64,000 nt of DNA, from contig USHV01000013.1 of assembly GCA_900554695.1 (NCBI GenBank), positions 1-64,000 on the forward strand, in the 5' to 3' direction. Under the pieces are notes generated by a model, which had not been told where the DNA came from, did no database searches, and saw nothing but the letters and a program-made list of their open reading frames with translations. Shown here piece after piece: positions 1 through 7,640 of the stretch. This DNA is from an uncultured Prevotella sp. (GTDB lineage: Bacteria; Bacteroidota; Bacteroidia; Bacteroidales; Bacteroidaceae). The position numbers and the translations under genes were made by a program. How positions within the stretch are numbered: the stretch's first letter is position 1; each line of letters begins with the position of its first letter.

Positions 1-155
1 TTTCGCTAATCACCAAATTTACAAACACTTACAATTCGTCGAACTCACGTTAAGTTAGACATATTTGAAAATAATAATAAGACAAACACATCCAACAACA
101 TTAATTCATATTAAAAATAACCAAGCTTTCAGCCGAGAAGTCTGAAGAAATTGCC

Positions 156-413
156 TCACAGACACAATGAATACAAACATACAGCCGAAAACAGAAGTGA
201 GAAAACCGATTCAAAAACAAACCAACTCATCCACTTCAGACCGTATCTGAACTTTATCACCAGTCCGCCTGCTCCTTCAATAAATAAAGCAAGGAAAAGC
301 AACCAACAACATAGCACGGAATCCATAAGGTCTGCAACCAACATAATTATAAAATAAAGGTACACAGCCGTTGACAACCAATCCCATAGTTCGATAATCT
401 TATATTTCTTCAT
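156..413 (-). CDS. small hydrophobic protein, possible membrane protein
   Basis: I do not recognise this 85-residue protein. It starts with a lysine-rich MKKYK and has about three hydrophobic stretches: residues 14-33, 35-55 and 63-85, the last running to the C-terminus. This composition would be unlikely by chance in such AT-rich DNA. It is oriented away from rpsA and ends near the window edge. I see no clear TAnnTTTG promoter or ribosome binding site upstream. It could be a small inner-membrane protein or a chance open frame. The confidence is therefore low to moderate. Confidence 0.4.
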   Translation of the reverse strand: MKKYKIIELWDWLSTAVYLYFIIMLVADLMDSVLCCWLLFLALFIEGAGGLVIKFRYGLKWMSWFVFESVFSLLFSAVCLYSLCL

Positions 414-781
414 TTTACAAAATCATATTCAAGACAATTAGTAATCGACTCTGTTCCCGGACACTCTCCACAATCTGTTTTTATCAAAAACAAAGTTGTA
501 AAAAACATTTTCACGTGTTTTCGTGTCTATTAACCACATTCTTTTCTACATTGAATTAACAATGCATACTCATCATCCGACGTTTATGATATAAATTTAC
601 AAAAACTCATCCTTTTTGAATTATTCTGCAAAATAAATTAACCATTTTTATAACAAAATATAATATTTAACGTCGTTTCCTCACCTGAAAGCATAGAATC
701 ATAAGAAAAGCGTTGTGTTAAAAAACAAAAAAATGTAGCAGGTTTCCGTTCTCTCACAATGTGTATCTCATTATAAATTAG

Positions 782-789
782 TAAATTTG
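782..789 (+). promoter_or_regulatory. rpsA promoter -7 element
   Basis: TAAATTTG matches the Bacteroidota -7 consensus TAnnTTTG. It lies 65 bp upstream of the rpsA start codon, leaving a leader of about 55 nt. I could not find a clear -33 TTTG. The rest of 414-781 is AT-rich and I see nothing else in it. Confidence 0.55.
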
Positions 790-854
790 CACGATTTTTT
801 AATTATTCACATAAAGTCTAACTTTATTAATTTAAAACACTTATTATTAATTTT

Positions 855-2621
855 ATGTCAGATTTAAAGAACGTACAGCCATTGGCAGACTTCAATTGGG
901 ACGAGTTTGAGAATGGCGGCAGTGTAAACGTCAACAAAGCAGAGCTTGAGAAAGCCTATGACGAGACACTGAACAAAGTGTCAGAACAGCAGGTCGTAGA
1001 AGGAAAAGTAATCTCTATTGACAAGAAAGAAGTTGTTGTCAACATCGGTTACAAGAGCGACGGTATCATCCCTGCTTCAGAATTCCGCTACAATCCAGAC
1101 CTTAAGGTTGGCGACACCGTAGAGGTTTATGTTGAAAACCAGGAGGACAAGAGAGGCCAGCTGATTCTCTCACACAAGAAGGCACGCCTGAGCAAGAGCT
1201 GGGAGCGCATCAACGCAGCCCTCGACAACGAGGAAGTTATCCAGGGTTACATCAAGTGCCGCACTAAGGGTGGTATGATTGTTGATGTGTTCGGCATCGA
1301 GGCCTTCCTGCCGGGTAGCCAGATTGACGTTCACCCTATACGCGACTACGATGTATTCGTAGGCAAGACCATGGAATTCAAGGTTGTAAAGATCAACCAG
1401 GAGTTCCGCAACGTAGTTGTTTCTCACAAAGCTCTCATCGAAGCCGAGTTGGAAGCACAGAAGAAAGAAATCATTAGCAAGCTCGAGAAAGGTCAGATTC
1501 TCGAAGGTACAGTCAAGAACATCACCTCTTACGGTGTATTCGTTGACCTTGGCGGTGTTGACGGACTCATCCACATCACAGACCTTTCTTGGGGCCGCGT
1601 AAGCGATCCGCACGAGGTTGTTTCGCTCGACCAGAAGATCAACGTTGTTATTCTCGACTTCGATGATGAGAAGAAACGTATCGCCCTCGGTCTGAAACAG
1701 CTCACTCCGCATCCATGGGATGCTCTCGACCCGAACCTGAAAGTAGGCGATCATGTTAAGGGTAAGGTTGTCGTTATAGCAGACTACGGCGCATTCGTAG
1801 AGATTGCTCCGGGCGTTGAAGGTCTGATCCACGTTTCTGAAATGAGCTGGAGCCAGCACCTGCGCAGCGCACAGGAATTCCTGCACGTAGGCGACGAGGT
1901 AGAGGCTGTCATCCTGACTCTCGACAGAGACGAGCGCAAGATGTCTCTTGGTATCAAACAGCTCAAGGAAGATCCATGGGAGACAATCGAAGTTAAATAT
2001 CCTGTTGGCAGCAAGCACACAGCTAAAGTACGCAACTTCACTAACTTCGGTATCTTCGTTGAACTCGAGGAAGGTGTTGACGGTCTGATTCACATCAGCG
2101 ACCTCTCTTGGACAAAGAAGGTTAAGCATCCGTCTGAGTTCACACAGGTTGGTGCTGACATCGACGTTGTAGTTCTCGAAATAGACAAGGAGAACCGTCG
2201 TCTGAGCCTCGGTCACAAGCAGCTCGAAGAGAATCCTTGGGATACATACGAGACAATCTACACTCCGGGTTCTATCCACAACGGTAAGATTACCGAAATG
2301 ATGGACAAAGGCGCTGTCATCACTCTCGACGAAGGTGGTGAAGGTTTCGCAACACCGAAACACCTCGTTAAGGAAGACGGTACACAGGCACAGCTCGGTG
2401 AGGAACTGCCGTTCAAGGTTATCGAGTTCGTTAAGGATACAAAACGTATCATCCTTTCTCACAGCCGCACATTCGAGCAGGCTAAAGAAGAGACAAAGCC
2501 GGCACGCAAGCACTCAAAGAAGGAATCTACTCCGACTATCAACAACATTGCTGCAAGCACAACTCTTGGTGACCTCGACGCTCTGGCTGAACTGAAAGCT
2601 AAAATGGAAAAAGGCGAATAA
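855..2621 (+). CDS. rpsA: 30S ribosomal protein S1
   Basis: Ribosomal protein S1 binds mRNA on the 30S subunit and helps translation start, which matters in Bacteroidota because Shine-Dalgarno sequences are weak. The 588 residues hold six S1 (OB-fold) repeats, beginning near residues 46, 127, 212, 297, 384 and 471. Repeats 3-5 show the classic pattern GxFVxL...VDGLIHxSDLSW. The first two repeats are divergent, as in other S1 proteins where they anchor to the ribosome. A lysine-rich tail follows. The length fits Bacteroidales S1. It is monocistronic, with a promoter upstream and an intrinsic terminator at 2703-2738. Codon use is that of a highly expressed gene. Confidence 0.97.
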   Translation: MSDLKNVQPLADFNWDEFENGGSVNVNKAELEKAYDETLNKVSEQQVVEGKVISIDKKEVVVNIGYKSDGIIPASEFRYNPDLKVGDTVEVYVENQEDKRGQLILSHKKARLSKSWERINAALDNEEVIQGYIKCRTKGGMIVDVFGIEAFLPGSQIDVHPIRDYDVFVGKTMEFKVVKINQEFRNVVVSHKALIEAELEAQKKEIISKLEKGQILEGTVKNITSYGVFVDLGGVDGLIHITDLSWGRVSDPHEVVSLDQKINVVILDFDDEKKRIALGLKQLTPHPWDALDPNLKVGDHVKGKVVVIADYGAFVEIAPGVEGLIHVSEMSWSQHLRSAQEFLHVGDEVEAVILTLDRDERKMSLGIKQLKEDPWETIEVKYPVGSKHTAKVRNFTNFGIFVELEEGVDGLIHISDLSWTKKVKHPSEFTQVGADIDVVVLEIDKENRRLSLGHKQLEENPWDTYETIYTPGSIHNGKITEMMDKGAVITLDEGGEGFATPKHLVKEDGTQAQLGEELPFKVIEFVKDTKRIILSHSRTFEQAKEETKPARKHSKKESTPTINNIAASTTLGDLDALAELKAKMEKGE

Positions 2622-2702
2622 TTCTGTTCACCTTATAATCCTATAAATATCAGACATTGTCACGATGTAGAGTCTGTGACAATCTGGTAAGAAAAAAACA
2701 AA

Positions 2703-2738
2703 AGGCTACGGAATTTTTGATTTCCGTAGCTTTTTTTG
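2703..2738 (+). terminator. rpsA intrinsic terminator
   Basis: GCTACGGA pairs with TCCGTAGC around a short AT-rich loop, and seven T follow directly. It sits about 80 bp after the rpsA stop codon. Confidence 0.9.
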
Positions 2739-2904
2739 TTTACGGCATCAGGACTTCGATTAATACGAAACAATGTTCCAATAAGACATATTGAAAAAAG
2801 ATACCAGACAACGAGTCTGACATAAATTCTGCGGAGAATAGTTTTTAAATAAAATACAGTGGCTTAACTCCAGAACAAGCATTGTTTCCTTAAGCGAAAA
2901 AGAA

Positions 2905-3385
2905 TGTTATATGCCCACTTTCAAATCGTAAGCAGATTTTGATTTTTCGGTCTTGGTTTCTTATTCTACCCTAAAAAATAAGCGAGTATTTGAAGACAGA
3001 CTCTCCCTCGAGCGAAAATACGCGAATTATGAGAGTATTTTATAAAATATTGAATATCAAGAACTTATATTCAAAAGACATTTTATCGCTTTGCGAAAAG
3101 CACCATTCCGGCATACGATATGGCCCATATTAGGGATTGAAATGCACCATATCATACCTTGATATGGGCTTAATCGTATGATGAAACGGGCAATATCAGA
3201 ACGTCATTCGATTTATTTCGGACTACGCCATAGGGTATATGAAAGACCTGTATGCCAAGAAACGGCCTCAGATACGTCCGATTTAACATTTCCTCACATC
3301 TATTTCGAGAAAATATTTTGTCAAAATAAGATCAAGAAAAATCGTAAGTTCGCCGCTTGCGTTTTCTTTAAAAATGTTGATATTG
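2905..3385 (-). repeat. dispersed 22-bp-array element, copy A
   Basis: Full-length copy, inverted relative to copies B (19955-20420) and C (62065-62545). Read on the minus strand it holds: a palindrome TATTTTGTCAAAATA (3314-3328); an array of at least five degenerate units in 22-bp register (about 3093-3202) with cores such as GATATGGCCCATATT; TGATATTCAATAT (just upstream of 3060); a stem-loop with a GCGTATTT arm; and an end related to GGGTAGAATAAG (about 2966-2977). It lies between the convergent genes rpsA and the nitroreductase pair, outside the rpsA terminator. A chance 83-codon frame at 3178-3429 is not conserved in copies B and D. Confidence 0.85.
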
Positions 3386-3924
3386 GGCATAATAAAGACC
3401 ATGGGAAGACCGAATCGGATGAACAGTAAATCAGATTCTCTTTTACGACGATGATTTATCCGTTATCGCAATGTAAATTTATCAGTATGCGAGTCTTGTG
3501 CCGTCATGGTTTATATCGCCTCAGGCTGTAAGGAAATTTACGGGCATTCTACGTTAGCCTATGGGCAAAACCATTCCATACTAAATTCGGACTACCATCA
3601 AAAACAACCTGATTAATCATCACTTTTATTTGCTCTTTAATTTAAAATGCACATCACAAGAGCCTGTCTATTTTTATTATCATCTTCTGTTTTTCGCTAC
3701 ATCATCGTAACACCAAACCAAATGGAAACGCTATAACATCGATGATGAAAATATATAATGCAGGTAAACAGCTGTATAAAACAATTTCATAATACAGATA
3801 ACGGCACAAAATCAAAGACTTGACCATTTGAAAAAATATATGGCGAGCCCACATTCGAAGACCCGCCATACACTTTTGTATATAAAAAAACAAATCCGTT
3901 TTCTTATAAATAATTCATCCGTTT
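3386..3924. other. non-coding gap, nothing recognised
   Basis: This stretch lies between the end of repeat copy A and the stop codon of the convergent nitroreductase. It is AT-rich, with only short chance frames and no RNA gene that I can recognise. No clear terminator for the minus-strand nitroreductases was found. Confidence 0.5.
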
Positions 3925-4554
3925 TTATTCCACGAAGCGTATCATATCCGTCCGTCTCGGCTTTGCGGCAGGAGTCTCATCAGGATATCCCATCGCGATG
4001 CAGTACAGAAGATTATAGTTCTTGCTGAATCCGAGCTTTTCAATGTATGGAGCACACGACTTGCTTTCCTTCATAAGACGGATAGGATGACCCATGCAGC
4101 ACGAGCCTATTCCCTTTGCCCATGCAGACAAGACGATGTTCTCGCCCAACAGTCCGCAGTCAATCTGCGACATGTCGTATGTGGTATCGTTGGCTATGAA
4201 AATAACACACGTGGCACCGACAAATACGTTTTTCGCACCATTAACAGGAACACTCGACGGATCATCCTTTACTATTGCCTCAGTGATTTCAGACAACAGC
4301 TTTGGATTATCAACGACACGTATCTCATAAGACTGACGGTTCTTACCGTTAGGAGCATTGATTCCACACTTCAGAATCTCATTTAGCGTGTCACGGTTTA
4401 TAAGGCTGTCGGTATAGTGACGCACACTGCGTCGTGACATTATAACCTTCTCCACCACGTCATAATCGTTTTTCCCGTCAACAGCTTTTTCCGGTTGTGT
4501 CGTGCATGACGCCAGGGCAATCATTGCAATCAGCGAATATAATACTTTCTTCAT
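3925..4554 (-). CDS. nitroreductase-family lipoprotein
   Basis: An FMN-dependent nitroreductase-fold protein of 209 residues. It starts with a lipoprotein signal peptide: MKK, a hydrophobic core and lipobox LASC with Cys17. The mature part begins with the family's MSRRSVRHY motif, which helps bind FMN, and has NAPNGKNRQSYEI and GIGSCCMGHP segments in the usual order. Members reduce nitro compounds, quinones or similar acceptors with NAD(P)H. The natural substrate cannot be told from sequence. The lipidation signal is the odd part, because an FMN and NAD(P)H enzyme is normally cytoplasmic. It lies 24 bp downstream of another nitroreductase on the same strand, so the two probably form an operon. 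Confidence 0.85.
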   Translation of the reverse strand: MKKVLYSLIAMIALASCTTQPEKAVDGKNDYDVVEKVIMSRRSVRHYTDSLINRDTLNEILKCGINAPNGKNRQSYEIRVVDNPKLLSEITEAIVKDDPSSVPVNGAKNVFVGATCVIFIANDTTYDMSQIDCGLLGENIVLSAWAKGIGSCCMGHPIRLMKESKSCAPYIEKLGFSKNYNLLYCIAMGYPDETPAAKPRRTDMIRFVE

Positions 4555-4578
4555 ACCTTTATAATAAATAAAATTACA

Positions 4579-5265
4579 TCAAACCCATTTGAAATTTTCC
4601 TTTCCGGCACCTATCTCAAAATGCAACTTGACTATTCCCAAATCCATTTTGGTATAGCCTACAACAGAGAAGAGTCGCTTGGCACGTACAAGATGGACCC
4701 CATCTTGCTCTCCTACATACTCGAAATAGAACTTTTGCTGATTGACAGCAGTTGGTGCCTTCAAGGCAGCCTGCACACCACGCTCAAACCATAAAGGCGT
4801 AGCACTGCTAACGTTACTTACATCCGCGACACTTTTGCGCTTATGTTTCCTCCCGGCATCGTCAGGATAACCCAACGAAATCATACACGCAAGCTTCTCA
4901 TCAGGTGCCAGGGTGTACGTTCCCTTCACCTTTCTGTATGACAATCCGGCCCAACAAGTACCGAGACCGAGTTGCTGAGCGAGCAGCACAATCTGTTCTC
5001 CGAAATATCCGATGCGCTCGTCCAGATCATCCGAACGATGCCCTGCCATGACAATATAATTTTCTACACCAGAGAAAGAACCATAGGCCATCATACCGCT
5101 GAATCCCTTTATCTCGTTAAGAACAAGCTGTATGTGTAGATTTCCTTCACGGTTACAAGCATCAATTTTGGCCTGTATGGCATCAATTATGTCTTGCGAC
5201 AGCGGTTTACTTATATAGTGACGGACGCTGTGGCGTGCGTCTATTGCTTCTAATAATGTCATCAT
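4579..5265 (-). CDS. nitroreductase-family protein (TM-nitroreductase type)
   Basis: This 228-residue cytoplasmic protein starts with LLEAIDARHSVRHY, the FMN-binding opening of nitroreductases. It then diverges into the two-domain 'putative TM nitroreductase' type, with a duplicated half after residue 120 and segments such as GFSGMMAYG, LGLGTCWAGLS and APTAVNQQKF. The second Met (5262) is an equally good start. It is the first gene of a two-gene operon with the lipoprotein nitroreductase and is divergent from rho. No signal peptide is visible. Its redox role is inferred from the fold, and the substrate is unknown. Confidence 0.8.
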   Translation of the reverse strand: MMTLLEAIDARHSVRHYISKPLSQDIIDAIQAKIDACNREGNLHIQLVLNEIKGFSGMMAYGSFSGVENYIVMAGHRSDDLDERIGYFGEQIVLLAQQLGLGTCWAGLSYRKVKGTYTLAPDEKLACMISLGYPDDAGRKHKRKSVADVSNVSSATPLWFERGVQAALKAPTAVNQQKFYFEYVGEQDGVHLVRAKRLFSVVGYTKMDLGIVKLHFEIGAGKENFKWV

Positions 5266-5560
5266 ACATGAATATTTATTTACGATATATATTTTTGTTA
5301 TACTTTATACTGTTGTTTATTTAAAGGAAAACACGTTATAACGTTCCTTTATCTGCAAGATTACTATTTTTTTCCGATAAATCAGCTATAATAAATCTGA
5401 AAAAATCTTACAATCCTATTTCCGGACACTAAATCCAGGTTCTGTTATCGACGAGAAACTGTCTGATTCACCGAAAATAAAAACAGACATCTTACAATAT
5501 GCTGACATTCAACCGTCTATTACGGTTAACAAGTGTTAATCGCAACAAATATAACGCGCG

Positions 5561-5595
5561 GTTTAGCCATACTACAAATATTTTTACTACCTTTG
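5561..5595 (+). promoter_or_regulatory. rho promoter
   Basis: TACCTTTG at 5588-5595 matches the TAnnTTTG consensus, with a weaker GTTTA at 5561-5565 as -33. It decides the rho start: the frame open from 5533 begins upstream of this promoter, so the ATG at 5668 is preferred. Confidence 0.65.
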
Positions 5596-5667
5596 CGTTA
5601 TAATTTTAGTACGACACATGTTTCCATTCGTGAAACATTATCTTTACATCAATTTTCTTATAATCCA

Positions 5668-7638
5668 ATGTATAGCAAAGACGAATTATCATCTAAAAGT
5701 ATGTCTGAACTTGAGGAGATTGCAAAATCAGCAGACATAGATGTCAACAATAGTAAAACACAAGAAGATATAATCTACGCCATCCTTGACAAACAAGCCG
5801 AAGTTGAAGGCAACAAGAATCCGCTTGGTACAAAAAGGCGCAGAACAAGAATATTAAAGAAAGACACTGACAGGGTTTACTCGGTAAACGGAAAAGACGG
5901 CGAAAACTTCGATCTTAAGAAAAACAAGGCAACAATAGAGCAACAGTCGCTGTTCAAAGACACCACTCCACAACAGGAAATGACTGACAACGCAGAAACA
6001 CCAGAACCGGAAGAACCGGTCACTGTAAAACGCCGCGTAAGAAGAACAAAGAAAGAAATTGAAGCACCTGTAGAATCTGAGCCGGCCACAATGCCTGAGC
6101 CAGTGGACAACACCGACACGAACATACCTGAGACAAGCGATGCCGGCGAAAAACTACCCGAAACAACAAGTGAACCGGAACCTGAGATGCCAATGGACAA
6201 CATCATTCCTGAGGAAGCATTTGCATCGTCATCAAACGAGAACGACGACAATGCGGACAAGGATCTCATTGCACAGCTCCAGGCAAAAATAAACGCACAC
6301 AACGAAGACGCCAACGAGAAGCGTGAGGCTTTGGCAAACGGTGTGTGGGAAGGTGACCCGGGAGACGGAACCGAATTCATACCCGTCGTTGACCTGCCTA
6401 TCGAGGATCAGGGCGTGGTTCCGACTTACGACATATTCGACAACCCCACAAACATGATGCCTCAGTCGCAGCCTACCTATCCGCAGGCACCTGTGGCAGA
6501 GAGCGCAAAGTATGACTTCTCTGACATAATAAGCGCAAACGGAGTGCTGGAGGTTATGCCCGACGGATACGGATTCCTGCGTTCAAGCGACTACAATTAC
6601 CTTTCTTCACCCGACGATGTTTACGTTTCGGTGCAGCAGATAAAGCGCTACGGACTGAAGACAGGCGATGTCATACAGTGTCATGTGCGTCCGCCACACG
6701 ACGGAGAAAAGTATTTCCCGCTTACGAGCATAGACAAGATAAACGGCCGCGACCCGTCTGAGATCCGCGACAGAATAGCTTTCGAACACCTCACTCCGCT
6801 TTTCCCGGACGAGAAGTTCACTCTTTGCGGTGACAAAGCCACGACAAACCTCAGCACAAGAATTGTAGACCTGTTCTCGCCTATCGGTAAAGGTCAGCGC
6901 GCACTCATCGTCGCACAGCCTAAGACAGGTAAGACAATTCTTATGAAAGACATAGCAAACGCCATAGCCGCCAACCATCCTGAGGCTTATCTCATGATGC
7001 TACTCATCGACGAACGTCCTGAGGAGGTTACCGATATGGCACGTACCGTAAACGCGGAAGTAATAGCCTCAACATTCGACGAGCCCGCCGAGCGCCACGT
7101 GAAAATTGCCGGCATAGTGCTCGAAAAGGCAAAGAGAATGGTGGAATGTGGTCACGACGTCGTGATTTTCCTCGATTCCATAACCCGACTCGCACGTGCC
7201 TACAACACCGTAGCACCTGCTTCAGGCAAAGTGCTCACCGGTGGTGTGGACGCAAACGCGCTGCAAAAGCCTAAGAGATTCTTCGGTGCAGCCCGTAACA
7301 TTGAGGGCGGCGGCTCACTGACAATCATTGCCACTGCACTCATCGACACCGGTTCGAAGATGGATGAGGTGATATTCGAGGAATTCAAGGGAACAGGTAA
7401 CATGGAGCTTCAGCTCGACCGCAGCCTCTCCAACAAGAGAATATTCCCGGCTGTCAATCTTGTGGCATCAAGCACACGCCGTGATGATCTGCTTCAGGAC
7501 AAGACAACGCTCGACCGTATGTGGATTCTGAGAAAATATATTTCAGACATGAACCCGATCGAGGCTATGAATTCGATACACGACAGAATGATTCGCACTC
7601 ATAACAACGAAGAATTCCTTCTTTCAATGAATTCTTGA
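5668..7638 (+). CDS. rho: transcription termination factor Rho
   Basis: Rho is a hexameric RNA-dependent ATPase helicase that ends transcription. The start is ATG 5668, giving 656 residues and MYSKDELSSK, because the promoter lies inside the longer open frame. A short Rho_N helical region occupies residues 1-55. It is followed by about 230 residues of low-complexity Glu/Pro/Lys/Asn-rich sequence. The RNA-binding OB fold begins near residue 289 (ANGVLEVMPDGYGFLR). The ATPase domain has Walker A PKTGKT near residue 418 and LLIDERPEEVTDM after it. Standard Rho is about 420 residues, so the insertion accounts for the extra length. Long disordered Rho insertions are known in gut Bacteroides. The gene is followed by uvrA after only 2 bases. 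Confidence 0.95.
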   Translation: MYSKDELSSKSMSELEEIAKSADIDVNNSKTQEDIIYAILDKQAEVEGNKNPLGTKRRRTRILKKDTDRVYSVNGKDGENFDLKKNKATIEQQSLFKDTTPQQEMTDNAETPEPEEPVTVKRRVRRTKKEIEAPVESEPATMPEPVDNTDTNIPETSDAGEKLPETTSEPEPEMPMDNIIPEEAFASSSNENDDNADKDLIAQLQAKINAHNEDANEKREALANGVWEGDPGDGTEFIPVVDLPIEDQGVVPTYDIFDNPTNMMPQSQPTYPQAPVAESAKYDFSDIISANGVLEVMPDGYGFLRSSDYNYLSSPDDVYVSVQQIKRYGLKTGDVIQCHVRPPHDGEKYFPLTSIDKINGRDPSEIRDRIAFEHLTPLFPDEKFTLCGDKATTNLSTRIVDLFSPIGKGQRALIVAQPKTGKTILMKDIANAIAANHPEAYLMMLLIDERPEEVTDMARTVNAEVIASTFDEPAERHVKIAGIVLEKAKRMVECGHDVVIFLDSITRLARAYNTVAPASGKVLTGGVDANALQKPKRFFGAARNIEGGGSLTIIATALIDTGSKMDEVIFEEFKGTGNMELQLDRSLSNKRIFPAVNLVASSTRRDDLLQDKTTLDRMWILRKYISDMNPIEAMNSIHDRMIRTHNNEEFLLSMNS

Positions 7639-7640
7639 TT

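Noticed and set aside
1170..2513. Long open frame (447 codons) on the minus strand of rpsA
   Set aside because: It is antisense to a clear rpsA gene whose codon bias keeps the opposite strand free of stops. The translation has no family resemblance.
3178..3429. Open frames of about 80 codons inside repeat copies A and C that align as proteins
   Set aside because: A and C share a frame, but copies B and D carry frame changes and stops there. DNA similarity of the element explains the match better than coding.
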